Assembly (NCBI GenBank): GCA_017541805.1
Contig: JAFXYK010000001.1
Location: 1-50,590 of the forward strand
Source: Paludibacteraceae bacterium
Lineage (GTDB): Bacteria > Bacteroidota > Bacteroidia > Bacteroidales > Paludibacteraceae
Direction of reading: 5' to 3'
Length of the DNA: 50,590 nucleotides
The position numbers and the translations under genes were made by a program. This document shows positions 8,066-15,742 of this stretch, piece after piece; positions within the stretch are counted from its first letter, which is position 1; every line of letters begins with the position of its first letter. The notes beneath the pieces are model-generated. The model ran no database searches and was not told the origin of the DNA. It saw only the letters and a program-made list of their open reading frames with translations.

Positions 8066-8506
8066 TTATTTCTCAACGGCAAAGATCGGAATGAACGGTT
8101 CTGCTACTGTTCCCAAGCGGTCATCGTTCTTAAACGTGAAGGCGTCGGCCGCAACGAAGAGGTTCTTGTAGTGCGTTGAGTAATAACGAAGCGTCACATC
8201 CCCTTCCATGCCAGGGATATAAAGGTAGAAGAGTCCGTCGTCAGGCGACTCGACGTCGAGGCAACGCTCTCCGGCGAAGGCAGCGAGCAGGTCAGCCTCA
8301 TTGAGTTGCCAATCATCAGCGGCCTCTTTATATGCAGCTTTGAGGTCCACGCGCACAACAGCCGTCATCGAGGATGTATAGTCATTCTCGTCGGATTCGG
8401 TCCACGTCGGCTTCTCGACGTTGCCTTTGAGATTCGTCGACTGGCAGCCCGTGAAGAACAGGCCGCACACCATGCATACAAGAAGGAAGAATAAGTACTT
8501 TTTCAT
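8066..8506 (-). CDS. small lipoprotein of unknown function
   Basis: A 146-residue protein with a signal peptide and lipobox (LFFTGC) followed by an acidic domain with alternating hydrophobic strands. I do not recognise the family. The start at 8506 (MKKYLFF) is preferred to an ATG eight codons upstream because it gives a normal signal peptide and because the promoter -7 box lies at 8528-8535. It leads the psuK-psuG-nucleotidase group, so a role in nucleoside capture or simply co-transcription are both possible. Confidence 0.7.
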   Translation of the reverse strand: MKKYLFFLLVCMVCGLFFTGCQSTNLKGNVEKPTWTESDENDYTSSMTAVVRVDLKAAYKEAADDWQLNEADLLAAFAGERCLDVESPDDGLFYLYIPGMEGDVTLRYYSTHYKNLFVAADAFTFKNDDRLGTVAEPFIPIFAVEK

Positions 8507-8527
8507 ACGTATTACTACTTTGCGCTG

Positions 8528-8558
8528 CAAAATTACAAAAAAAAATTTATATGTGCAA
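8528..8558 (-). promoter_or_regulatory. promoter of the lipoprotein-psuK-psuG operon
   Basis: On the minus strand TTG (8556-8558) and TAATTTTG (8528-8535) are separated by 20 nt. The -7 box and following bases (TTGTAATTTTGCAGCGCAAA) are identical to those of the promoter at 21052-21083. Start near 8521 gives a leader of only about 15 nt. Confidence 0.8.
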
Positions 8559-8580
8559 GAAAAAATCGTAGATTTTTCCG

Positions 8581-8608
8581 TTTAGGGTTTAGAGTTTAGC
8601 GTTTAGAG
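8581..8608. repeat. heptamer array TTTAGNG in the 8.5-8.8 kb intergenic region
   Basis: Four units: TTTAGGG, TTTAGAG, TTTAGCG, TTTAGAG. It lies between the operon promoter and the probable small RNA and is not transcribed by either if both are read correctly. Confidence 0.85.
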
Positions 8609-8633
8609 GTAAAAAAATAGGCCTAAAGCCTAT

Positions 8634-8705
8634 AAAAACAAAGAAGGTTGTCTCCCGACAACCCAATCTTTTTACTTAACCTTAAATCTAATACCATGAA
8701 AAACA
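8634..8705 (-). ncRNA. candidate small RNA of about 72 nt with its own promoter and terminator
   Basis: A perfect promoter (8711-8742) directs transcription from about 8705 on the minus strand. The transcript reads through an unstructured A/U-rich leader into a 7-bp stem GGTTGTC/GACAACC with a four-base loop, followed by a U-rich run ending near 8634: the form of an intrinsic terminator. No convincing ORF fits: a 24-codon frame starting at 8697 has its stop beyond the terminator. The bases around the leader look familiar to me as conserved Bacteroidales intergenic sequence, but I cannot check this. The longest intergenic stretch in the window (8507-8826) otherwise holds only promoters and one repeat array. 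Confidence 0.6.
8646..8663 (-). terminator. intrinsic terminator of the small RNA
   Basis: Stem GGTTGTC (8646-8652) and GACAACC (8657-8663) with loop of four. On the minus strand it is followed by TTCTTTGTTTTTA. The plus strand also has a T run (CTTTTT), so it may stop transcription in both directions. Confidence 0.75.
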
Positions 8706-8710
8706 CGGTG

Positions 8711-8742
8711 CAAAAGTACTGCTTTTTGACGAACTGACCAAA
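8711..8742 (-). promoter_or_regulatory. promoter of the candidate small RNA
   Basis: TTTG (8739-8742) and TACTTTTG (8711-8718) on the minus strand, 20-nt spacer, exact match to the Bacteroidetes consensus. No protein gene starts in range, which is what points to a non-coding transcript. Confidence 0.75.
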
Positions 8743-8745
8743 TAT

Positions 8746-8778
8746 TTTGCAAAAAAAGTGCTATAAAACATAATTTTG
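8746..8778 (+). promoter_or_regulatory. possible plus-strand promoter facing the 3' end of trmD
   Basis: TTTG (8746-8749) and TAATTTTG (8771-8778) with a 21-nt spacer, back to back with the small-RNA promoter. No plus-strand gene follows. Could be chance in A/T-rich sequence or give an RNA antisense to trmD. Confidence 0.35.
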
Positions 8779-8826
8779 CTATGTACAGTTAACAAAAAGG
8801 CGGTTATTTTGCAGAAATAAAATATT

Positions 8827-9507
8827 TTAGTTCTCTTCCAATAAATCGGGTCTGCGTTCCTTAGTATGAGCTAAAGACTGCTCATAATTCCATTCTTCTA
8901 TCTTCGCCTGGTGTCCACTGAGCAGGATCTCCGGCACTTTCCATCCTTTGTATTCGGCAGGACGGGTATAGACGCCTGCTTCGAGCAGTCCATCCTGGAA
9001 AGAGTCATTGAGTGCGGACTCGACATCGCCGAGTGCTCCGGGTAAGAGTCGAACGATAGCGTCTGTCATCATGGCTGCCGGCATCTCTCCGCCCGTGAGG
9101 ACGAAGTCGCCGATGGAATATTCCTTGGTAATTAAATGATCGCGCACGCGTTGATCCACGCCTTTATAGTGTCCGCAGAGGATGATGATGTTCTCTTTGA
9201 GGGAAAGGCTGTTAGCGGCTTTCTGGTCAAAACGTTCGCCGTCCGGTGCGGTGAAGATGATTTCATCGTAGTGCCGTTCGGAAGTTAGATGGGTGATGAG
9301 GCGATCAATGGGTTCGACCTGCAGCACCATTCCGGCACCGAAGCCGAAGGCATAGTCATCCACTTTACGGTGTTTATCGAGTGTCCAATCGCGGAGGTTA
9401 TGCACGTAAATCTCACAAAGACCTTTGTTCTTTGCGCGCTGGATAATCGAGTGATTCAATGGTGACTCGAGTAATTCGGGACAACAGGTGATGATATCTA
9501 TTCGCAT
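8827..9507 (-). CDS. trmD: tRNA (guanine-N1-)-methyltransferase
   Basis: Methylates G37 next to the anticodon using S-adenosylmethionine, preventing +1 frameshifts; dimeric cytoplasmic SPOUT enzyme. The 226 residues carry the trefoil-knot motifs: [13 protein letters not shown] (about 55-67), [13 protein letters not shown] (about 108-120) and [15 protein letters not shown] (about 131-145). Conserved Asp near 155 follows. It is the last gene of a long minus-strand operon beginning at acpP, 29 nt after yidD. Confidence 0.95.
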   Translation of the reverse strand: MRIDIITCCPELLESPLNHSIIQRAKNKGLCEIYVHNLRDWTLDKHRKVDDYAFGFGAGMVLQVEPIDRLITHLTSERHYDEIIFTAPDGERFDQKAANSLSLKENIIILCGHYKGVDQRVRDHLITKEYSIGDFVLTGGEMPAAMMTDAIVRLLPGALGDVESALNDSFQDGLLEAGVYTRPAEYKGWKVPEILLSGHQAKIEEWNYEQSLAHTKERRPDLLEEN

Positions 9508-9511
9508 GGAC

Positions 9512-9539
9512 GATTTTTAATTTTAGATTTTTGATTTTA
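9512..9539 (-). repeat. heptamer array GATTTTT/GATTTTA between yidD and trmD
   Basis: Four units: GATTTTT, AATTTTA, GATTTTT, GATTTTA. It fills the gap and supplies the yidD stop codon (9537-9539). Confidence 0.8.
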
Positions 9540-9821
9540 TGGCACGGGATCATAGCCTGCTCCGCCCCAGGGATGACAACGAAGGATGCGTTTGATACCC
9601 AGCCAACCGCCTTTAATGGGTCCGTATTTGAGTACAGCTTCTACCATATACTGACTGCAGGTCGGTGTATAGCGACAGGACGGCGGTGTCAGGGGCGAGA
9701 TAAAGACCCGATAGAAATAGACAGGGAGGAGGAAGAGTTTACGGACGTAAATCTTCCATTTAGGATTTTTGATTTGTGATTGTTGATTTAGTTCTCCGTT
9801 ATTTTTTTCAGGGCTTTGCAT
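9537..9821 (-). CDS. yidD: membrane protein insertion efficiency factor YidD
   Basis: Small amphipathic membrane-associated protein that helps YidC insert inner-membrane proteins. The core is unmistakable: [23 protein letters not shown] and [16 protein letters not shown]. At 94 residues it is longer than usual because the first 22 or so residues come from an overlap with the rnpA 3' end plus a heptamer array (9764-9791). The start at 9821 is the only ATG in frame; the conserved part begins near residue 24. It sits between rnpA and trmD as part of the operon. Confidence 0.9.
   Translation of the reverse strand: MQSPEKNNGELNQQSQIKNPKWKIYVRKLFLLPVYFYRVFISPLTPPSCRYTPTCSQYMVEAVLKYGPIKGGWLGIKRILRCHPWGGAGYDPVP
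9764..9791 (-). repeat. heptamer array GATTTTT/GATTTGT in the rnpA-yidD overlap
   Basis: Four units on the plus strand: GATTTTT, GATTTGT, GATTGTT, GATTTAG. It includes the rnpA stop (9788-9790) and encodes a polar stretch of the YidD N-terminus. Confidence 0.75.
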
Positions 9822-10132
9822 ATAGCTTTTTCGATGACTGCAAAGGGTTGGACGTCTTTATCCATATAGTTGAAGGCGATAAGACAGTGCTTGTCTCCTA
9901 ACATATCTTGGTGCAGCCGATAGGCTTCGCGCATGAGTCGGCGCAAGTAATTACGTTTGACCGCGCGTTTGAAGAGCGATTTGGGTGCCCAAACAAGGAT
10001 TTGGGTGTTCTCTTCCGTCTCTTGATAGGTGACACGCAGAGGCCAGGCGGTAAAGCGCTTACCGTCTTTGTACAGTTGTGTGATACGCAGCTGTCCGCAG
10101 AGTTTATTTTCCTTCGGAAACGTATTCACCAA
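9788..10132 (-). CDS. rnpA: ribonuclease P protein component
   Basis: Protein subunit that binds the catalytic RNase P RNA and pre-tRNA 5' leaders. The 114 residues include the signature helix with [18 protein letters not shown] (about 55-72), the RNR-type motif of the family. It overlaps yidD by 34 nt if YidD starts at its only ATG, and follows hemD by nine bases. The rpmH gene that often precedes rnpA in other phyla is not here; the DUF4271-hemD-rnpA-yidD order is the known Bacteroidetes arrangement. Confidence 0.93.
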   Translation of the reverse strand: MVNTFPKENKLCGQLRITQLYKDGKRFTAWPLRVTYQETEENTQILVWAPKSLFKRAVKRNYLRRLMREAYRLHQDMLGDKHCLIAFNYMDKDVQPFAVIEKAICKALKKITEN

Positions 10133-10141
10133 TGACTCTTC

Positions 10142-10888
10142 TTATTGATTTTTCTCCAGATAGTCTGCGATCGCCATAGGCAGGGAAGCGAACGTGCGTC
10201 CCGGTCCTGCTTCTATATCAACGCGGAAACCGGCTTCTTCCAGTGCTCGGATCGTTCCGTTTCCGAAGGCACCGATAAGTGTCTTGCCTTGTTTCCAGGT
10301 GGGGAAGTTCTCCTTCAGAGACGTGACACCGGCCGGCGTGAAGAGTGCGATGACATCGTAGTCAAAGGGTTTGTCGGCAGGCCAAGGTGTGGTGACGGTA
10401 CGGTACATGATTGCCGGCGTCACTTCAATGCCATTCTCGGCGAACATGTTAATCTGGTCGTCGGTATGGATATCCGACAGCACCATAAGATATCTCTCGT
10501 TAGGGCGTCGATGCATAGCCGGCAAGAGGTCTTCGAACTTATTGCCGTTTTCGGGGAAGAAGACTTTACGTTTGCGATAATTGATAAATTTCTGCAGGTA
10601 CAATCCGACAGACTCGGAATTGCAGTAATAATGCATCGTATCGGGCACACTGAGTCGCATCTCTTCGCACATTCGGAAGTAATGCTCGGCACCCAACTTG
10701 GAATTCAGGATGACGGCGGAATAGTCCAATGGGTTGATATGCTGTTGCCGAAACTCCCGCGCCGGTAGTCCTTCGATATGGATGAATTGGTAATAATCGC
10801 ATTGCACCCCGAACTGAGTCTCCAAGCGAGAGTACGGGTTGTGTTGCGTTTCCGGACGCGGTTGAGAAAAAAGTATTTTCTGTATCAT
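10142..10888 (-). CDS. hemD: uroporphyrinogen-III synthase
   Basis: Cyclises and inverts ring D of hydroxymethylbilane in tetrapyrrole synthesis. The family is weakly conserved; identification rests on the 248-residue two-domain Rossmann-like pattern (SAVILNSKLGAEHYF around 70-84, DVIALFTPAGVTSLKENF around 185-202, GNGTIRALEEAG near 220) and the Bacteroidetes gene order. The start at 10888 overlaps the DUF4271 stop by the bases ATGA; a longer open frame upstream is not used. No other haem genes are in the window, so the pathway may be partial or scattered. Confidence 0.85.
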   Translation of the reverse strand: MIQKILFSQPRPETQHNPYSRLETQFGVQCDYYQFIHIEGLPAREFRQQHINPLDYSAVILNSKLGAEHYFRMCEEMRLSVPDTMHYYCNSESVGLYLQKFINYRKRKVFFPENGNKFEDLLPAMHRRPNERYLMVLSDIHTDDQINMFAENGIEVTPAIMYRTVTTPWPADKPFDYDVIALFTPAGVTSLKENFPTWKQGKTLIGAFGNGTIRALEEAGFRVDIEAGPGRTFASLPMAIADYLEKNQ

Positions 10889-11541
10889 ATATGTGATATT
10901 GTTTGATTCGAAATCATATAAATCAGTCCCCACGACAGGATCTCTACCGTGCAGAAATACAGGAGCAGGTAGCTTAGTGCGCGCGGCGAGGAGACAAATT
11001 GTCGGAAGGCCCGATAGACCCATAGAAGGAGGAAAATGATGGTGATGGTACCTAATACCCATCGGTTCGCTTCCGGTGCGCCGTAGCGCATGAGGATGAG
11101 CAAAACCGGGTAGAGAACGAGTGTCACCAATGTGAATATATTTCCGTAGTGCTCATACGCGTCGCCGTATCGACGGGAGAGGAGGAACGTATAATCGACG
11201 CAAATATTACACAGCATCTTGGTGATGGTGACCGCCAAGACAATGCCTAAGATAGCCCAGAATCCGGTGAAGGAGAAGGCGCCCGGTGTGGCACAACAGA
11301 GGTACACGCCCATCGTCATGACGCCTAAGCGGAAGATAGATATCAACAGTTGGCCCATGAAGTTGGTCGGTGCATCTTTATACACACGATCAGTCTGCGC
11401 CAAGAGGGAACTCTTCGCTTGTGTGATGACTCCAGGTTGGACTATTTCGCCCAAGATGCCGCAGATCAGGATGACGAGCATGGCCCAAGCGCACCAGGCG
11501 GCACTGGCCGGAGAGATGATATGTGCTATGCCTTCTCCCAT
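10885..11541 (-). CDS. DUF4271 integral membrane protein
   Basis: A 218-residue membrane protein with about five or six hydrophobic segments (near 15-35, 68-90, 94-115, 135-150, 163-180 and 190-210), typical of the Bacteroidetes family DUF4271 that lies next to hemD. Its function is not known; a link to tetrapyrrole or envelope processes is guesswork. It overlaps the U32 gene by 16 nt and hemD by four, so translation is probably coupled through the three genes. Confidence 0.8.
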   Translation of the reverse strand: MGEGIAHIISPASAAWCAWAMLVILICGILGEIVQPGVITQAKSSLLAQTDRVYKDAPTNFMGQLLISIFRLGVMTMGVYLCCATPGAFSFTGFWAILGIVLAVTITKMLCNICVDYTFLLSRRYGDAYEHYGNIFTLVTLVLYPVLLILMRYGAPEANRWVLGTITIIFLLLWVYRAFRQFVSSPRALSYLLLYFCTVEILSWGLIYMISNQTISHI

Positions 11542-12785
11542 AGATAAAGTTTATCGCCTCGGCGGATAAGTGTATCCGTCTTGATGGCAAAATATTGTCC
11601 TTTGGTTACTCGGTTGGTGGGTTGTCCGGCCGCATCGTGCATGTTGTGTGCTTGGCATTCATAGACACCAGTTGTCTCGCCGGTAATCAGCAGGTCCTGT
11701 CCTTCTTCGATCGCGTCCACGGCTTCGATGATGAACTCCGCTACACTGAGATTCTTGAAGAAATTGGTACACTTAGCCGCATAGATTTTCTTGCGGGTCG
11801 CTTTGTTGCCATAAGAATGGGTCCATTCACCCAGTTTTTGACCTTGGTAATAACCGTCCCAGAACCCGCGGTTAAAGACACGACTGAGGCGTTCATTCCA
11901 GTCCGCTATCTTCGGTTCGATGACCGCATCGTCGGCAAATTCTCCACGTTGCCAAGCCTCGACGGCTTCGCGATAACAACGTACAACGGTATCGACGTAT
12001 TCGGCTCCGCGAGCACGACCTTCGATCTTCAGCACCCGAACACCGGCGTCGAGCATCTTATTGAGGAAATGAATGGTCTTCAGGTCCTTGGGCGACATGA
12101 TATATTGGTTGTCGATGTCGAGTTCAAGATCGGAAGATTTATCATGGACGGTATATCCACGACGGCATACCTGTACGCACGCTCCGCGGTTAGCAGAGAG
12201 TCCGTAGTTATTGAGGCTCATGTAGCACTTGCCGCTGACTGCCATACAAAGGGCACCGTGACAAAACATTTCGATGCGAATGGGTTGTCCGCTTCGACCG
12301 CAGATATGTTGCTCTTGGATGTCGCGATAGATAGAGGAAACCTGGTCCATGTTCAGTTCGCGTGCCAAGACTACGACGTCGGCAAACTGAGCATAGAACT
12401 TCAGGGCTTCGGTGTTCGCGATGTTGAGTTGGGTAGAGAGGTGTACCTCTTGACTGATACTGTTGGCGTACTGCATCACGGCGATATCGCTGGCGATGAC
12501 GGCATCTACACCTACGGCATGGGCTTTATCCACGATCTGACGCATCAACGGCAGGTCTTCGGGATACATGACGGTATTGACCGTGAGGTAGGTCTTTACC
12601 CCTGCTTCGCGACAAGTAGCTACGATAGTAGCCATGTCGTCGGTCGTGAAGTTCACGGACGAACGAGCACGCATGTTGAGGTGCTCGATACCGAAATAGA
12701 CGCTGGTAGCTCCGGCTTGTATCGCCGCAGCCAAACTCTCCCAGCATCCTACCGGAGCCATTATTTCGATTTGTTCTTTCGTCAT
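11526..12785 (-). CDS. peptidase U32 family protein (YegQ/TrhP-like, tRNA hydroxylation)
   Basis: A 419-residue U32 protein. Family features: N-terminal MAPVGCWESLAAAIQAGA with the TIM-barrel start, the cysteine cluster MFCHGALCMAVSGKCYMS (about 175-192) with further Cys in GACVQVCRRGY, and RVLKIEGRARGAEYV (about 253-267). Members formerly called collagenases are now known to act in prephenate-dependent hydroxylation of tRNA wobble uridine (TrhP/YegQ) or rRNA (RlhA) and to hold an iron-sulfur cluster on such cysteines. The length and C-terminal extension favour the YegQ type. It starts seven bases after asd in the same operon. Confidence 0.85.
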   Translation of the reverse strand: MTKEQIEIMAPVGCWESLAAAIQAGATSVYFGIEHLNMRARSSVNFTTDDMATIVATCREAGVKTYLTVNTVMYPEDLPLMRQIVDKAHAVGVDAVIASDIAVMQYANSISQEVHLSTQLNIANTEALKFYAQFADVVVLARELNMDQVSSIYRDIQEQHICGRSGQPIRIEMFCHGALCMAVSGKCYMSLNNYGLSANRGACVQVCRRGYTVHDKSSDLELDIDNQYIMSPKDLKTIHFLNKMLDAGVRVLKIEGRARGAEYVDTVVRCYREAVEAWQRGEFADDAVIEPKIADWNERLSRVFNRGFWDGYYQGQKLGEWTHSYGNKATRKKIYAAKCTNFFKNLSVAEFIIEAVDAIEEGQDLLITGETTGVYECQAHNMHDAAGQPTNRVTKGQYFAIKTDTLIRRGDKLYLWEKA

Positions 12786-12792
12786 GCTTCGA

Positions 12793-13797
12793 TTAAGACG
12801 GAGTGCTCGTAAGCACTTCGGCTATTTGTACGGCATTGAGGGCGGCACCCTTGCGGATCTGGTCGCTTACACACCAGAAACTGAGTCCGTTCTCATCCGT
12901 GAGGTCTTTACGGATACGTCCGATGAACACCTCATCTTTACCGCTGAGGAACAGCGGCATGGGGTATATCTTGTTTTCCGGATCGTCCATGAGTACGCAG
13001 CCCTTGGCATTGGCAAAAGCCTCTTTGGCTTGCGCTACGCTGATGGGTTGCTCGGTCTCGATCCATATACTCTCGCTATGTGCTCGGAGGGAGGGAACGC
13101 GCACACAGGTGGCGCTGACCTTGATATCCGAGTGCATGATTTTACGCGTCTCGTTAAACATCTTCATCTCCTCTTTGGTGTAACCGTTATCGGTAAAGAC
13201 ATCGATATGGGGGATGAGGTTATAGGCTAACTGGTACGCGAATTTGTTTACCGTCACTTCTTCGTTATTCAGCACCTGACGGTATTGGTTCTCAAGTTCT
13301 TTCATCGCTTGTGCACCTGCTCCTGAAGCGGCCTGATAGGTAGCTACATGTACGCGACGGATGTGTGTGAGGTTCTCTATGGCCTGCAGGGCTACGACCA
13401 TTTGGATCGTGGTGCAGTTCGGGTTCGCGATGATGTTTCGCGGACGATTGAAGGCATCCGCAGCATTCACTTCGGGTACAACGAGGGGTACATCCTCCTC
13501 CATGCGGAAGGCGGATGAGTTATCAATCATGATAGCCCCGAAGCGAGTGATATCCTCCGCATACGCACGTGATACGCCTGCGCCCGCGGAGACAAAAGCA
13601 ATATCGACGCCCTTGAAAGCGTCGTCATGTTGCAGCAGTTGTACGGTGTACTCTTTGCCGCAGAATGTGTACTTTGTTCCGGCACTCCGTTCCGAACCGA
13701 ATAGTCTTAGTTCGGAAACGGGGAATTGCCGCTGTTCGAGAACAGCCAGCAACTCCTGTCCGACGGCGCCAGAGGCGCCAACGATAGCAATAACCAT
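12793..13797 (-). CDS. asd: aspartate-semialdehyde dehydrogenase
   Basis: Reduces aspartyl phosphate to aspartate semialdehyde with NADPH, the branch point to lysine/diaminopimelate, threonine and methionine. The 334 residues have the glycine motif GASGAVGQE (7-15), SGS-like phosphate site region FGSERSAG, catalytic Cys128 in NPNCTTIQ, and [15 protein letters not shown]. The start at 13797 gives the canonical [14 protein letters not shown]-terminus; five further in-frame codons upstream would overlap the preceding gene and are not expected. It lies one base after the small wHTH gene and seven before the U32 gene. Confidence 0.95.
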   Translation of the reverse strand: MVIAIVGASGAVGQELLAVLEQRQFPVSELRLFGSERSAGTKYTFCGKEYTVQLLQHDDAFKGVDIAFVSAGAGVSRAYAEDITRFGAIMIDNSSAFRMEEDVPLVVPEVNAADAFNRPRNIIANPNCTTIQMVVALQAIENLTHIRRVHVATYQAASGAGAQAMKELENQYRQVLNNEEVTVNKFAYQLAYNLIPHIDVFTDNGYTKEEMKMFNETRKIMHSDIKVSATCVRVPSLRAHSESIWIETEQPISVAQAKEAFANAKGCVLMDDPENKIYPMPLFLSGKDEVFIGRIRKDLTDENGLSFWCVSDQIRKGAALNAVQIAEVLTSTPS

Positions 13798-13798
13798 A

Positions 13799-13993
13799 TT
13801 ATGCCAATGCAATGATGGTGTCAGCCTCAGCCTCGGTAAAGGTTACTTTGCCTTCGCGAGCCAACCAACCAAGAGCCAGATAAAGCTCTTCGTTTTTCAG
13901 CTTAGTAGCTTTCTTCAGTGCTTTCAGACCTTGAGCACCGTTCTGCAGAGCACCCCAGATGAGGCCTGCATTCTCGCCAATTTTTGTAATCAT
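13799..13993 (-). CDS. small winged helix-turn-helix protein (DUF2582-like)
   Basis: A 64-residue protein made of one winged-helix fold: helix [10 protein letters not shown], recognition helix region [26 protein letters not shown], then a wing GKVTFTE. The Bacteroidetes family DUF2582 has this size and pattern. No partner domain or ligand site is visible, so the DNA target is unknown. It lies between fabF and asd; a regulatory role in the operon is possible but not shown. Confidence 0.75.
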   Translation of the reverse strand: MITKIGENAGLIWGALQNGAQGLKALKKATKLKNEELYLALGWLAREGKVTFTEAEADTIIALA

Positions 13994-14039
13994 AATACCT
14001 TAAATAAATTTATGTGACTAATACGAGTGAGATTATGGG

Positions 14040-15299
14040 TCACTCTTCCCATTTCTTAAAGATCAAGCACGCGTTGTGTCCTCCGAATCCGAAGGTGTTA
14101 CTGAGTGCATAACGGATATTCCGTTTCTGTGCTTTATCGAACGTGAAGTTGATGCGATAGTCGATGTTCTCATCCTCATCCTCCGGGTCATGATTGATCG
14201 TCGGGGGGATGATACCTTCTTTGAGCGCCATGACACATGCGAGTGCTTCGACGGCTCCGGTAGCACCGATCATATGTCCGGTCATGGACTTCGTCGAATC
14301 GAGGTTCATGGAATAGATATGCTCTCCGAACACGCGTTCAATCGCTTTGAGTTCCGTAATGTCGCCCATCGGTGTGGACGTACCGTGCGTATTGATATAA
14401 TCAATGTCGGAGGGTTGCAATCCCGCATCCTCGATGGCCAGCCTCATCACACGTTCAGCACCTTTTCCGTCCGGTTCCGGCGCTGTCATATGGTATGCAT
14501 CAGAGGTCATTCCTACACCGACCATCTCTGCGTAAATCTTCGCTCCGCGCGCTTTGGCATGTTCATACTCCTCGAGGATAAGACAAGCAGCTCCTTCGCC
14601 CAAAACGAATCCGTCGCGGGACTTAGAGAAGGGCCTGCTGGCTGTCTCAGGCGAGTCATTGCGCGTAGAGAGTGCACGCATGGCGTTGAATCCGCCAATG
14701 CCGGTATAAGTCACATCAGCATCAGCACCGCCGGTGAGCAGCACGTCTGCATGTCCCAAACGCAGTTGGTCAAAAGCGGACGCTACAGCGTGAGAGGAAG
14801 AAGAGCAGGCGGTAGATACGGAGAAGCTGAGTCCTCCCAGTCCATAGCGGATTGATATATGTCCGGCCGCGATGCTGGGGATTGCTTTGGGAATCATGAA
14901 GGGGTTAAAACGCGGCACACGGTTCTCTTTCTCAAAGGCCATGATATCTTCCTCGGAAGACTGCAGGCCTCCCATTCCGCTGCCCCAGATGACACCGACA
15001 CGACTGCGGTCCTCTTTGTCTAAGTCAAGCCCGCTATCGCGCAATGCTTCATCGGCCACACAGACAGAGAACTGCGAGAAGCGGTCCATATGACGCACCT
15101 CTTTGCGATCAATCACACTCGTGGGATCGAAATCCTTCACTTCGCCGGCAAAATGCGTCTTAAACAAGGTCGTATCAAAGGAAGTGATCGGTGCTATACC
15201 GCTCACGCCATTGATCATTGACGTCCATGTCTCCGCCGCAGATTTACCTAGCGGGGTAAGTGCTCCAAGCCCCGTTACAACTACGCGTTTTAACTGCAT
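14040..15299 (-). CDS. fabF: beta-ketoacyl-ACP synthase II
   Basis: Condenses malonyl-ACP with acyl-ACP in fatty acid elongation. The 419-residue thiolase-fold enzyme has Cys165 in STACSSSSHA, His in INTHGTSTPMGD and His in NTFGFGGHNA, the Cys-His-His set of KAS I/II. It follows acpP by 76 nt that contain a hairpin, the classic acpP-fabF pairing. No other fab gene is adjacent. Confidence 0.96.
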   Translation of the reverse strand: MQLKRVVVTGLGALTPLGKSAAETWTSMINGVSGIAPITSFDTTLFKTHFAGEVKDFDPTSVIDRKEVRHMDRFSQFSVCVADEALRDSGLDLDKEDRSRVGVIWGSGMGGLQSSEEDIMAFEKENRVPRFNPFMIPKAIPSIAAGHISIRYGLGGLSFSVSTACSSSSHAVASAFDQLRLGHADVLLTGGADADVTYTGIGGFNAMRALSTRNDSPETASRPFSKSRDGFVLGEGAACLILEEYEHAKARGAKIYAEMVGVGMTSDAYHMTAPEPDGKGAERVMRLAIEDAGLQPSDIDYINTHGTSTPMGDITELKAIERVFGEHIYSMNLDSTKSMTGHMIGATGAVEALACVMALKEGIIPPTINHDPEDEDENIDYRINFTFDKAQKRNIRYALSNTFGFGGHNACLIFKKWEE

Positions 15300-15326
15300 T
15301 TCTATTCGTCTTACTATAAAAAGCAG

Positions 15327-15355
15327 GCGAGCTTACAGAAAAACCGTAAACTCGC
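15327..15355 (-). terminator. hairpin with U run between acpP and fabF, possible attenuator
   Basis: On the minus strand GCGAG-T-TTAC pairs with GTAA-G-CTCGC across a ten-base loop-forming segment, followed by CTGCTTTTTATAG. This resembles an intrinsic terminator and could set the high acpP to fabF ratio by partial termination. Confidence 0.65.
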
Positions 15356-15375
15356 TTACTCATGTGAAAAGAATA

Positions 15376-15615
15376 TTACTTTCCGAGTTTCTCCTCCACA
15401 TAAGCGATTGCATCGCCTACGGTAGCAATCTTCTGGGTATCCTCATCCGGGATTTGGATGCCGAACTCCTTCTCAAACTCCATAATCATCTCTACGGTAT
15501 CCAACGAGTCAGCACCAAGATCGGTCTGGAAGTTAGCCTCGTTAACTACTTGCGATTCCTCAACACCGAGTTTATCAGCAATGATAGCTTTTACTTTTGC
15601 ATCAATTTCTGCCAT
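15376..15615 (-). CDS. acpP: acyl carrier protein
   Basis: A 79-residue acidic four-helix carrier whose Ser37 in [10 protein letters not shown] receives 4'-phosphopantetheine. It shuttles acyl chains in fatty acid synthesis and supplies lipid A, phospholipid and, here, probably sphingolipid precursors. First gene of the long operon that runs to trmD, with a consensus promoter 85 nt upstream and a leader of about 80 nt. Confidence 0.97.
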   Translation of the reverse strand: MAEIDAKVKAIIADKLGVEESQVVNEANFQTDLGADSLDTVEMIMEFEKEFGIQIPDEDTQKIATVGDAIAYVEEKLGK

Positions 15616-15700
15616 AATACTAATTTTTAAAAGTTAATATTTATGTGTGTTTTATTAATTTTCGTTCCGTTTCTTTTTCCCCTATATTGGAAAAAGTGCG

Positions 15701-15732
15701 CAAAGTTACTGCTTTTTTCTCAATTACGCAAA
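15701..15732 (-). promoter_or_regulatory. promoter of acpP
   Basis: TTTG (15729-15732) and TAACTTTG (15701-15708) on the minus strand with a 20-nt spacer. It begins eleven bases beyond the stop of the preceding gene. Confidence 0.85.
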
Positions 15733-15742
15733 TTTTTTCGTT

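Noticed and set aside
10889..11062. N-terminal extension of hemD with four histidines in a row
   Set aside because: It is the shadow of the upstream DUF4271 frame; the ATGA overlap at 10888 gives the normal start.
11595..12812. 405-codon plus-strand frame opposite the U32 gene
   Set aside because: The U32 frame has clear motifs; the opposite frame is a codon-register mirror without recognisable domains.
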